DNA of 64,000 nucleotides, from the NCBI GenBank assembly GCA_943736015.1, contig OX031069.1, positions 21,891,235 through 21,955,234 on the forward strand, read 5' to 3'. The position numbers and the translations under genes are program-made. Shown here one piece after another: positions 12,901-20,782 of this stretch. The notes under the pieces are model-generated. The model saw only the letters and a program-made list of their open reading frames with translations. It was not told the DNA's origin and made no database searches. Each line of letters starts with the position of its first letter. Position 1 is the first letter of the stretch. Origin of the DNA: Tridacna crocea (Eukaryota; Mollusca; Bivalvia; Cardiida; Cardiidae).

Positions 12901-15900
12901 CATGCTGCACTAGGCCTATTACGGGTCCACTACCTTAATTCGAATTTGGAAGGATACAAGAATCGACAAAAAATATCAAATAATCCACATGTAGGAGGGC
13001 TCCTCTTGGCCCGTATTCACTAACCATTCTTAAGAACGTTCTTTGTCTTATTCTTCAAGATTTTCTGACAGTGAATGTAACAGAACGTCGGATTGGCTAA
13101 ACCATGTGGTTTAGCCAACCAGAAGTTCTGTTACTTTCACACTGACAAAATTCTGAAAAATAAGATTAAGAATGTTCTCAAGAATGGTTTGATGGATACA
13201 GACTCTGATCGCCATCGACGGCGTTGGCCACGTTGCAGTGCCCCTTGGATAAAGTACTTTTAGCCCAGTACTTGTGTATGAATGATTATTATGCTGCAAA
13301 GAAATTTCTTGCGATCTGATTGGGTAACATGTTTTGAGTAAGTAATGCCGCCCTTTGGAAGCTGCACAGTTCCCTGCCGGGAGCCCCGTAGACACTTGAC
13401 TTAAACACTTCAATGGAAAATCTGAGATGGAGGATTCGAATCGAAGCGAGTCGCCCATAAGACGAATACAACTTAACATAACTTGTTTCCTTTCATGATT
13501 TTCATTGCACGGAACTAATGACACGGAGATTACTTTGAAGAAAGGCATAAGAAAGTTTCATGAAAAAATGTCAGTTCAGCTATAAGAATGTGTAGATTTA
13601 AAAAAGTAACACAACCTCTGATTAAGCCAATCAGAAGTTTGGTTACTTTCAAGCTTGGAAAATGCTTGAGAATATTCTAAAGAATGGTTGGAGAATACGG
13701 ACCAAGGACCCGAATTTAAGATGATTTATTTGTCACGTTGAATTTGTTTTGTTCTATCAGTGTTCTCTAAGTTACATGTATAACCTTCTGTAATTCCATA
13801 TTTAGCCAATAAATGGAGACTGTAATTTCTACATCCATTTTAGAGACATGTGTAAAGAATGTAGGAATAAGAACAATAATGATCGTGCCTGTACACATTT
13901 AAAGGATTTAAAGCTTTGCTCAGACACTATTTCACATAACCTCCCTTGTTTTCAGTGTAATATACCCATTACCAATTTTCTTATCTTGCAAACGTTTGAT
14001 ATGACATTAGTATCATTTAGTATCATTTTTGACGTCATTTTGTACGCATTTCATACAAGTTAATGGGTCTCATGTAAAATACTGCGGGTGAATTTATGAA
14101 TGTTTATGAATGTTTTTGCATCATGTGATGTATATTTTGTAGAATATCGTTATGTGATTAAAAGAATCTGACATTCGTGGGCGTTTGAGATAAAATCTTA
14201 TTAAACTCGCCAAGGAAAATGTTATTAAGCTCACCAAAGGCTCGCTTAATAACATTTCCCTAGACTCGTTTAATAAAATTTTATCTCAAAAGCCAACTCA
14301 TGTCAGATCCTATATATTTGTGAATGCATCTTCTATGTTGTTTATACCAGAAAATGGAACGGATTTCTGGATTGGCGGTATGGATCTCCATAAAAACGGA
14401 ACATTTTACTGGGAGAGATCAAATCAGATGTTTAACTATACAAACTGGCATACAGTCCCAACCCAAGACCCAAAGGACTGTGTTATACTAGATCGCAACG
14501 ATAACTTTCGATGGAATCCTCAAGCTTGCTCATCGCAAAAAGAGGGATACATCTGTCAGGTTAATAAAGAGACAGTCACACGGAGGGCCATAACAAAATT
14601 ACAAAAGTTACAAACTACCACCTCTACAACGCCAACCACTTCTACAGCTTTTACGACAACAACAACATATCCCACTTCAACTACAATTGTCTCAACCACG
14701 ACCACAACACAATATACAACCTCTACAACAATGACAACAACAACAACAACACCGCCTACAACAACTACGACGCTGCAAATGTCAACTTCAGCAGCACCTA
14801 CGACTACTACAACACCTACAACAACAACAACGTCGCCTACGACTACCACGACAACACCAGTCACAACAACAACACCGACAATAGGAACATCTACGACAAC
14901 GCAATTCACAGCTTCAACAACACCTTCGACAACAACGATCCAGACCACGCCGATAACAACTACAACTATGGCCTTGGCTACCACAGCTTCATCGATGCCT
15001 TTAGCAACCAGATTAACACACAATCCGGTTTCTACAACGACCTCAGCCAACAAGACTTTGGCAATGTCACAAGCTACCGTCATAGCTACAACAATAGGTC
15101 CAATGAAAACAGCAAAGTTAACATCTACCACAACAACCCCAATATCAACCTCAGGTAATGAGTTCGAGGCCCCGGTAAATGAAGAATGTTTTGATGTTTG
15201 TATGATCATAATTATCATTGTCCCTGTTGTCAAATAATGGCTGTTTTTAGGCCAAAGTCTTAAGATGCATTGCTAAACATCTGTACTCAGAGTAGAAAGC
15301 CGCTTTATTACCTAAGGCTAATCATCAGACACTCTAAAGACCGTACATACAATTACTAGGCGTGCCCAGTCAAAATGATCTGCAATCTACTAATAGTTAT
15401 GAACTGTACAATAAATGTTCTAGTGAATAAGTACATGTTTATAGCTATCTAAAGATAACATGACTAACAGTACAAGTGGTAAGACATGCATGTAAGGCCC
15501 CAGAGTAACAACAAGCTTTGTAAATACATGTAGCATGAACAATATAAATCTCTTTTATAATGGTAGACGGCGAAAGAGGTAAAGGGACATAATAGTACAA
15601 ACTCTTGTGGTGCCATGTGAACAGAAACAATGAAAAGTAACCATGCCATCAACTATGCTTTTCACCTAAATGTTTTGAATTTTGACGAAAAGTAAGATTT
15701 TTAAAGTGAAAAAGAAATTTATTAGATGATGACCCAGCTCAACGCGGGAAAGGGTGGAGTTGAAGGAAAATCAATATTGTGATCACAAAAACTTGCCCGC
15801 AGATAGGGTCACAGAATAGACGAGTCCATATTTTTACTTCTACATTTATTCGAGCTTGGTATCAAAAAGAAAGCCAAAGAAGGTTTATGCCCCGTTTGTT

Positions 15901-17744
15901 TATATCTGTTGAATACATTGTTAGTCTGATTATGAATTTGAAAGAAACAAAACTTCAGATTGATTTAGGCAAGTGGAAGTTGTGTAGCTCTCAATTTAAG
16001 AAAACTTCATGAGAATTCCTGATAATTCGACTTTTACCGTTCATAAGGGGTAATAGTAAGCATGCGATGTACTTGGTAAAGAATTGATGCTTCTATTTAG
16101 ACAAAACTTTAGTCCAATATTTTAACATGATTCATTTTATACAAACTGCCGTGGGTATTCTTAATAACACAGACAGTCTCTATGTCTGTATCTAGAGATC
16201 AAGGTCGTGTGAATGGACAGAACATTCAAACGTTGTTACTTGGTTACAACTTTCTTGTTACATTCCTCTCATTTGCTCAGTCATTTTTCTAGAATGGCAA
16301 ATAAACACTGTTTAAGAATTCAGTGCTTCTTGTATCGCTGTTTACTCTGTTTTTCTTTTTCAATCCTAGAAACAACAACCCGAGGTCGAACTTACTCTCC
16401 CGATGGCTATTTCGATATTTCAAATAGTTCGGCAACCAGTGTCTGCATCAAACTGTACAATACTTACCTTCAATACCAGGACGCTAGTAACATTTGTATG
16501 GCAAACGGTGCTGTTCTTGTGTTTCCAACGAGTCGAGAAATGGCGGAGGACATAAAAGATTACATGGATAAAAGTTACCGTGAGTTTTTTTTTAATTTGA
16601 TGTTTCTTTCAATTATATTTCCCTTTTTTCATTACTTATCGGTTTCTTTTCGTTTTGTCAATCCCGGTTGAATGATCTACTTAAAATTTAGATTGAAATC
16701 GTTCAAAGCAACCATTAAAGCGCATGAACAAAATCTGCATTTTAACTCTTTTTTAACCGCAAGAATAAATTCTAGAAATACACATATTAATAGAATTATC
16801 AAATGACGACATTGGTGATTGTAAGGGTAGAAAACATCGTGAGAAAACGAAAGAAAAATGCCAGTTTCATGTTTTTCTCGAATTTTGATTATGATACGAA
16901 AACTAGTTGGAACTCCCAAAAGCTTACCTAGAGGCAGCGAAAAGGGGTAGACCTGTGTCATTTGGAAGACAACATGTATTTAACCCATTACCACACAATC
17001 CCTACTTTTTACGCCCCTGAGAAAGAAGCCTTTTGAAAACACTGTGGGAAAAGGAGAAAATGCTGGTAACCAGCATTTTCCCCTTTTCCCACAGTGTTTT
17101 CTGCCCTTCCCAGAACAATTTTCAATTTTTCAGTCACCTTTATTTTGTCGTCTGCAAGTGCTTTCAATTTGGACCGGTTTAAATTTTTCTCGTGTGGTAA
17201 TGGGTTAAGTCCATTAAACATGCTTAGCGCGACTCAAAAAGACTTTTTGCAGACAATGTAGATCAAGATCAGACTGCACAGAACGTGGAGTCTGATCTTG
17301 GATTTACATTGTTCGATGAGGAGATATTTGTTTTACTTAAATGACTTTGAAATAGACCAGCACTGTCAAGCAAGGGAATTACCATTATCAAGGCGCGAGT
17401 GCTGCAGAAGTTTCAAAGAGGCAATACAGGAAAAAGGTTGACGAGCGGTTTGTCACGTCAAAATCGATGATAAATGAATACATGTAGGTTTTAATTAAAA
17501 AAGAAATCTTTCCTTCATTCCAGCCGGAGTTTCGTCTTTCTACATCGGTTTAATAAACCCGAATGGTACCGGAATTTTCACTTCGACGGAAGGTGACCCA
17601 CTTGTTTATACGAACTGGCTACCAGGAGAACCCACACAAAGGAGTCACTGCGCACGCGCAAATAAAGCTTCCGGTTATCAGTGGCAAGCTATCAGATGTA
17701 TATACCCAATACCGTTTATGTGTCAGAAACTCCAGGGTTGCTGA
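875..17744 (+). CDS. Three-finger/C-type lectin/mucin multidomain gene (10 exons, 5' incomplete)
   Basis: Joined exons: 875-946, 1923-2049, 2877-3080, 5093-5341, 7236-7439, 9016-9288, 12166-12363, 14351-15154, 16370-16579, 17524-17744. Each has an AG acceptor and a GT donor, and together they give one open frame of 853 residues plus stop. Order: end of a Ly6/uPAR-like three-finger domain (about residues 1-66), CTLD1 (67-217), CTLD2 (218-376), CTLD3 (377 to about 518), Thr-rich linker (about 519-710), CTLD4 (711-853). The first intron is phase 0; all later introns are phase 1, and each CTLD is split once at the same place, just before the WIG-type motif. No transmembrane segment follows CTLD4, so the product is probably secreted, or tethered through an unseen N-terminus. 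CTLDs bind carbohydrate or protein, and in bivalves such genes are often linked to pathogen recognition; that role is inference. Signal peptide and first finger were not found. Confidence 0.82.
977..1166. mobile_element. MITE family D
   Basis: Starts CTTAACCCCTAGGCTG; contains a palindrome around CAGAACGCGCAGTCTGATC and ends TTATTTAGCAAGATAA. Confidence 0.78.
1487..1570. repeat. (GAA)n microsatellite
   Basis: Purine-rich AAG/GAA repeats in the intron between the two three-finger exons. Confidence 0.9.
1923..2049 (+). CDS. Lectin gene exon: three-finger domain, C-terminal part
   Basis: Begins TCPAG after a CTAAACAG acceptor and ends in phase 1 at a GTAATT donor. It contains LCTECCKTDYCN, which fits the closing signature of Ly6/uPAR domains (CC, spacer, Asp, x, Cys-Asn). 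A longer open frame covers 1719-2564, but only this part has domain character; the rest is intron and transposon sequence. Confidence 0.68.
2087..2200. mobile_element. MITE family A, partial
   Basis: Retains the AAATTGAAAGCATTTGCAGA half only, in the intron after the three-finger domain. Confidence 0.6.
2275..2828. mobile_element. MITE family H with nested G
   Basis: Outer ends TTGAATTATGCTTTGTG and AGAGCATGGTTCAATTA, with AAAAAGTATCGACTCATGTC inside. It ends about 50 bases before the CTLD1 exon. Confidence 0.7.
2490..2742. mobile_element. MITE family G, nested in family H
   Basis: Two palindromes (GCGTAAAGTGTCGTCTCGGA and complement) joined by an AAAACAGAAAATAACCTAAA spacer. The surrounding H copy runs about 2275-2828. 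Confidence 0.82.
2877..3080 (+). CDS. Lectin gene exon: CTLD1, N-terminal half
   Basis: 204 bases, phase 1 in and out. Starts EEECYRKM and shows the CTLD opening (Cys, Gly-Tyr-Phe-Tyr, then a CLHV strand), the first helix with DLCQSQ and the second helix ending LLSWIYTHY. The donor is GTAAGT. It has exactly the length of the corresponding CTLD2 exon. Confidence 0.85.
3103..3505. mobile_element. Family F element inserted in family D
   Basis: About 403 bases, from CATCTTCGCGAGCCAAG to GGCTTGCGAAGATG, with inverted ends of about 60 bases. Flanked by TAACCCTA (3095-3102 and 3507-3514), an 8-base duplication, or 9 with one mismatch. It begins 22 bases after the CTLD1 donor. Confidence 0.88.
3574..3769. 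mobile_element. MITE family C inserted in family D
   Basis: Near-perfect palindrome with ends GGTCCGTATTC and GAATACGGGCC, flanked by CTG on both sides. The D sequence resumes with CTGATTTTGGATCC. Confidence 0.9.
3935..4120 (-). mobile_element. SINE core fragment
   Basis: Shares CACTGGTTGCTTTCCCACAT and the following GCGGTGAGAGAG stretch with the copy at 21663. The tRNA part is not clear. It lies in the CTLD1 intron. Confidence 0.5.
4864..5066. mobile_element. MITE family D
   Basis: Contains GTATAGATCAAGATCAGACT and a decayed palindrome; it ends about 25 bases before CTLD1 exon 2. Confidence 0.72.
5093..5341 (+). CDS. Lectin gene exon: CTLD1, C-terminal half
   Basis: Starts after TTCCAG in phase 1. 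Shows TDFWIGL, SNWG, EDCVYM, WYDDDC and GFICE, the ordered core of a CTLD with both conserved disulfide cysteines. The long-loop motif is QPT rather than EPN or QPD, and WND is replaced by WYD, so Ca-dependent sugar binding may be weak. Donor GTGAGT. Confidence 0.87.
5797..5993. mobile_element. Foldback element with internal tandem motif
   Basis: Ends TTGTACGGTCAGG and its complement. The motif CGACATGATTCACCACAGC occurs twice directly and once inverted. It lies in the intron between CTLD1 and CTLD2. Confidence 0.75.
6222..6783. mobile_element. Non-autonomous DNA transposon with CG-rich ends
   Basis: The ends AAGGTCCGTTTATACAGAGC and the complement of CTGTATATAAACGGACCTT are inverted. GCGAACGCGAA-type motifs fill both ends. 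About 560 bases, no credible ORF. Confidence 0.78.
6838..7095. mobile_element. MITE family G, full copy
   Basis: Starts AACACGCGAAAAGGGACATT and ends near GGCCCTTTTCGCG. Contains two near-perfect hairpins around CAGCCTGCGCAGTCCGCGCA and GCCTGCGCGGACTGCGCAGG. Confidence 0.88.
7236..7439 (+). CDS. Lectin gene exon: CTLD2, N-terminal half
   Basis: 204 bases, phase 1 at both ends. Reads TDCRQKVF, then RGYYYD, CIHLVEV, EKACLT and KMAFLKRWI, the first half of a CTLD. The acceptor is TTACAG and the donor GTACTT. Confidence 0.83.
8273..8503. mobile_element. MITE family A, full copy, nested in family H
   Basis: TTAA at both ends, central hairpin GGTAACCAGC. The surrounding DNA at 8091-8995 is a family H copy. 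Confidence 0.85.
8573..8974. mobile_element. Family F element inserted in family H
   Basis: 402 bases, CACCTTCGCGAGCC to GGCTTGCGAAGATG, flanked by a perfect 9-base duplication CTTTTACCA (8564-8572 and 8975-8983). An 8-9 base duplication with long inverted ends suggests a Mutator-like or hAT-like MITE. Confidence 0.9.
9016..9288 (+). CDS. Lectin gene exon: CTLD2, C-terminal half
   Basis: Starts after TTACAG. Contains AFWIGAR, YTNWGGPE, a QPD motif, CVYLSG, DWFDERC and RGYICQ. QPD is the galactose-type long-loop motif in CTLDs, and WFD stands where WND usually is. This is the only CTLD of the four that keeps a canonical triplet. The exon ends after an acidic EAET stretch at a GTAAGC donor. 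Confidence 0.87.
9532..9763. mobile_element. MITE family B, full copy
   Basis: Ends AACCCTTTACCCCATA and GGAAAGGGTTAA; hairpin GAAATTGCTCGTCACGAGCA. It lies in the intron after CTLD2. Confidence 0.85.
10054..10282. mobile_element. MITE family B, full copy, opposite orientation
   Basis: Same hairpin tip (TTGCTCGCGACGAGCAA), ends CCTTTACTCCATAG and ATGGGGTAAAGGGTTAA. It lies about 290 bases from the copy at 9532 in the same intron. Confidence 0.85.
10909..11088. mobile_element. MITE family G, rearranged
   Basis: One complete hairpin (GCCTGCGCGGACTGCGCAGG) and right end GCCCCTTTTCGCG; the left hairpin is missing. Confidence 0.75.
11225..11390. mobile_element. Paired-palindrome element, copy 1
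   Basis: Contains GCAATCGATACGGGGAACCA and GGCCGATCGATTACGGATTA between CCTATTGGGATTC and GGAATCTAC. It is similar to 26725-26925. Confidence 0.6.
11546..11683. repeat. Long near-perfect palindrome
   Basis: GGTGAAAGATCGAAATTTAT at the left pairs with its complement at the right; arms about 60 bases, loop about GTGGCGCAGCCAC. Confidence 0.88.
12166..12363 (+). CDS. Lectin gene exon: CTLD3, N-terminal half
   Basis: 198 bases, phase 1 at both ends. Reads EMGCYKLLG, FFFDYRTKLCVSV, AQQQCERF, SLVEITS and RFIHSLIYSLG. Acceptor TATAG, donor GTAAGT. Confidence 0.84.
12552..12940. mobile_element. TTAA-flanked non-autonomous element
   Basis: TTAAAGGTAGTGGACC at the left and GGTCCACTACCTTAA at the right; about 390 bases, A/T-rich inside, no ORF. 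Confidence 0.78.
13008..13202. mobile_element. MITE family C, full copy
   Basis: Starts GGCCCGTATTCACTAACC; right end decayed (GATGGATACAGA). Centre GGCTAAACCATGTGGTTTAG. Confidence 0.83.
13590..13703. mobile_element. MITE family C, partial
   Basis: The right half is preserved through TAAGCCAATCAGAAGT to GGTTGGAGAATACGGACC; the left half is lost. Confidence 0.7.
14171..14306. repeat. Palindrome next to a CTLD3 exon
   Basis: TGAGATAAAATCTTATTAAA and its complement flank a centre near ACCAAAGGCTCG. It ends 45 bases before the exon at 14351. Confidence 0.85.
14351..15154 (+). CDS. Lectin gene exon: CTLD3 C-terminal half fused to Thr-rich mucin-like linker
   Basis: An 804-base exon, phase 1 at both ends. 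The first 75 or so codons close CTLD3 (TDFWIGG, YTNWHT, DCVILDR, FRWNPQAC, GYICQ); the Ca-site motifs are absent (TQDP and WNP instead of EPN/QPD and WND). The rest is about 190 residues dominated by Thr with Ser, Pro and Ala, from ACN/CCN-rich codons, a typical O-glycosylated stalk. It holds few charged residues and no Cys. The antisense frame is open only because of this composition. Confidence 0.86.
16370..16579 (+). CDS. Lectin gene exon: CTLD4, N-terminal half
   Basis: 210 bases, phase 1 at both ends. Reads ETTTRGRTYSPDGYFDI, SVCIKLYNTY, ASNICMANGA and an Arg/Glu helix ending YMDKSY. It lacks the extra N-terminal Cys pair seen in the CTLD1-3 openings. Acceptor CCTAG, donor GTGAGT. Confidence 0.8.
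16979..17208. mobile_element. MITE family A, full copy
   Basis: TTAACCCATTACCACAC to GTGTGGTAATGGGTTAA; perfect central hairpin. It lies in the CTLD4 intron. Confidence 0.88.
17214..17395. mobile_element. MITE family D
   Basis: Contains ACTTTTTGCAGACAATG, CAAGATCAGACTGCACAG and CGATGAGGAGATATT. It follows family A almost directly. Confidence 0.75.
17524..17744 (+). CDS. Lectin gene terminal exon: CTLD4, C-terminal half and stop
   Basis: The frame set by the previous donor gives SSFYIGL, TNWLPGEPTQ, a Cys before RANKASG, YQWQAIRC, PFMCQKLQGC and a TGA at 17742-17744. The motif is EPT rather than EPN, and WQA replaces WND. No membrane helix or GPI signal follows. No canonical AATAAA lies within about 200 bases downstream; ATAAAT-like sites occur near 17990. 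Confidence 0.82.
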
Positions 17745-17918
17745 TATTAACCTTCCCAGAGAAATCTACCTGTTTATCTTACAATTTTTATTTACAATTT
17801 TCCTTTTCCACAGCGTTTGTCTAAGAATTATTCGACAAACTCTTTCAATATTATATGTGTTGATTGAAATTACCGGCCCTTTTGTACATAATATTTGAAA
17901 AGGGCTATGGAGAAGGGG

Positions 17919-18308
17919 ACTTAAGGTAAGACCTGTATAATTCACTTCCGGTGAACATGGGGCAAAAATTCTAATTGGTTGATAAATAAGGATAAATAAG
18001 AACTTACGCAGAAATAATATTTTTGCACATTTCTAACGGATCAGAAATTCCGTTTATGTCTATCTTGAAATTATTGTTGATACTTTTGTTAGTTTTCTGA
18101 AAAGGGAGGTAATTAGGCCTATTATCTCTTTTTGAATTGAGAATATAGTGGTTTTAGATCTATAAATGATAATTCAAAGAAGGAAAAAACGGAAAAAATG
18201 AATCGGTGAAAGTAGTTCAGTAATACTAATTTTTAATTATAGCTAATTTTGCAAGATGATATTTTAATGGAAATAGCTGTTTTCCATTACACAGGTCTTA
18301 CCTTAAAG
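17919..18308. mobile_element. TTAA-flanked non-autonomous element
   Basis: TTAAGGTAAGACCTGT at the left, ACAGGTCTTACCTTAA at the right, perfect inverted ends. It lies just downstream of the lectin stop codon. Confidence 0.82.
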
Positions 18309-18359
18309 CATCGTCGTAAAGCATTCCACCGGGCAAGTTGTCGTTTTATATAAATTTGA

Positions 18360-18500
18360 GCCATGCTCTGTAAAAATGGAGTTTAATGCATCTGCGAAAA
18401 GTATCGACCCAGGTCAGTCCACGCAGGCTGACCTGTGCCAAACCCTTTCGCTATTGGTCAATTTTATGTTTGTCCGAGGACCGGTATAGCACATGATTCG
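18360..18500. mobile_element. MITE family H, partial
   Basis: GAGCCATGCTCTGTAAAAAT, TGCATCTGCGAAAAGTATCG and CAGGCTGACCTGTGCC. Confidence 0.7.
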
Positions 18501-18585
18501 GTCAGTTATTTAAAATAGTGGGTATTATGGATCCAAGATTATGTGATCATTAATTGCTAAATTGAAAATATTAATTATTCTCCAC

Positions 18586-18664
18586 GAAACCCTGTGTTGT
18601 AGGTACTCATTAGAATCGTCTCATCGAGACGATTCTAATGAGTACCCACAACATAGGGTTTGGA
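18586..18664. repeat. Near-perfect palindrome
   Basis: TAGAATCGTCTCATCGAGAC is at the centre, with arms of about 35 bases. It lies in the gap between the two converging genes. Confidence 0.85.
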
Positions 18665-19149
18665 AGAGAAATAAAGGATTTAGAAAACCATCACTCTCTC
18701 TGTTCTGAAGCTCTGAATTATCTTTTATTCGGGGGCTTGGTGTTCCTATCATTTTAACCGTACTCTGACAAAAAGGGGGGCTTGTCGCAATTCCGTGATA
18801 CAGCATACCAAGGAATTCATCATATCACTGCGGATCAATAACATTCGCCTTTGTTTCACGCATGGCAGAATCTTAAGGTAAAATGATTCTGGGACAAGCA
18901 GAAAATGGAACAAAAGCAAAAAGCTTTTAACCAAGGAGTGTAAGAACTTTGTAGGCTATGTTGAGTTGATACCTTTTGGAAAGGCATGAAACCTCCTTTT
19001 CACAGAGCATGGCGCATTTTTACTGTCTGTCTGTCTGTGTATTATTCAACGCGTAACCTCTTGTAGATTTTGATTGTCAAACGGTCAAAGAGGTAATCAT
19101 TTGAAACAATGGTTCTCACTTATGTACGTATAAATGTCTTTTAAATGTT

Positions 19150-19700
19150 TCTTCGCGAGCCAAGGTTACGATCACTACGTGGATCTTACCTTGGCGGATC
19201 GAGCCCAATTTCGAGATTTCCGCAATACGCCCACTGTTGGATGCAGCTTATAATCGCCCATTACATCATATTTCTTATAGCCAATGAAATATCGTTTTAC
19301 GGACCGCTTGCGAATACAATAATTCAACATGAAGCAATGACCACAAACGTACTTCGACATATTCCATGGTCAGGTGCTGTGATATAGCCTAAAACCTCTG
19401 ATAATTAATTGGTCGCACTTTCTGTAAATATTGTTCGTCTATGTTTTTTTTCGGTAATAAATCATTATAGATCCTGCACACATCTACGGAGGTATTCATG
19501 TTTACCTTCTATTTTTATCCGAAAGTCGTGACCATGTTCTATTCTTATCAAAGATGAAATGCTACGAGCGATTTGATTCGTGCAGTTAGAGTTACCTGCA
19601 ACCAATACAAATGCGTATCGTGGGGAATGTCGAAATCAAGCTCGGTCCGCCAAGGGTAGAGTAGCGTAGTGGATCGTCACCCTTGGCTTGCGGAGACGGT
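19150..19700. mobile_element. Family F element, diverged and longer
   Basis: Starts TTCTTCGCGAGCCAAGG and ends CCTTGGCTTGCGGAGACGG; about 120 bases of extra sequence lie near the middle. Similar TTAAATG occurs on both sides. Confidence 0.8.
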
Positions 19701-19967
19701 CTTAAATGATGACAAAATAGATTAAAAAATATAGTATAATATATATTCACTCCCTTTGCTTTCATTTATGGACTTCTAAGGAGCGAGTGTTATTACAGTC
19801 CATGTCCCGTTTATGCTCGAGTCAAAATATGAAAATGAGTTTATCTGGCATAGTCTTTTATTACATAACCGTTCATTAAGTGTTTCTTAAACCTTATCCT
19901 ACGAAATAAATGAAATAAAACTTCCATGCCAATAGTAAAAACCAAAGCTTCGCTGTTTAATCTCAAC

Positions 19968-20133
19968 CAGACGACTAAATTCTAGCCCCATCCAATTTGA
20001 AAGCATTTGCAGACCACAATTTCAATGTGGCTCAAATGGTGCAATTGTTTACTGATAGGGCAGAAAACATTGTGGGAAAAAACTTCTTTCTCAGGGTCGT
20101 CAAACGTCGTCATTGTGTGGTAAAGGTTTAAAG
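19968..20133. mobile_element. MITE family A, copy lacking the hairpin
   Basis: Both outer halves are present but one arm of the central palindrome is deleted, as expected from replication slippage on a hairpin. Confidence 0.65.
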
Positions 20134-20134
20134 G

Positions 20135-20262
20135 TATTTTTGGATGAACGACATATTATCGCAAAGTGTTGATCGAAGATCAGACTGCACGTTCTGTGCA
20201 GTCTGATCTTCATCTACGCTTTCCGCAAAAAGTCATGGGGGCGCGCTTTGCAGCCCTATAGA
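20135..20262. mobile_element. MITE family D, partial
   Basis: Palindrome GATCAGACTGCACGTTCTG plus the right flank CCGCAAAAAGTCATGG. Confidence 0.65.
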
Positions 20263-20682
20263 AATACTGATAAAGATATCATCCAAGCCCGACCCATATT
20301 TTAAATCACTAGTTTTTGTCCAATCAAATCAGTCCTTCAGAACTACTCTATTAACGCGCAAGTTTCTTGTCTTCATAGGCCTCTAAACACTCCATTTGTC
20401 TTTCAAGGGAAGAAGAAACTTTCATTAGCTGACACCATTATTATAAATAACACATTGGGACTCCCTCTGTATCGTATCTAGTAAGACAAGTTGTTCATCA
20501 AAGTCGAAAAAAAAAATGACCCCCGTTCTCTGTCGAAGATAACATTTAAACGAAATCGGATAACTGGATCTAGTTACCGTTGATCGATGTTCGATGATCG
20601 GCCAAGGAAAATTTAAAGTGTTCCGTGATAGAACAACAGAGTTTCAAAGGCCTGTGGTATTCTTATTGAATTTGCAATGCTT

Positions 20683-20782
20683 CTAGCCGAGAATGCTCGA
20701 GTCCGAGGCTTGGTTCAGCTCTTTTCTGTACTGTTCTACTTCTAGTCCCTCCCAGTGCATGTTGTTTAATGGCTGCATGAAT
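20683..20782 (-). CDS. AKR exon 9 with stop codon
   Basis: After a TTGTAG acceptor the frame reads FMQPLNNMHWEGLEVEQY, then a polar tail and TAG. The HWEG box followed by an acidic helix is the normal C-terminus of this AKR group. No strong AATAAA is evident close downstream. Confidence 0.85.

Noticed and set aside
14556-15233. 225-codon open frame on the minus strand, Val-rich
   Set aside because: It is the antisense shadow of the ACN-rich mucin exon; the frame is open only because of that composition.
18621-18934. Minus-strand frames between the two genes
   Set aside because: No domain and no splice logic; they overlap a palindrome.
20340-20450. Minus-strand frame ending LEAYEDKKLAR as the AKR last exon
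   Set aside because: Splice phase did not fit; the true last exon was found at 20683-20782.
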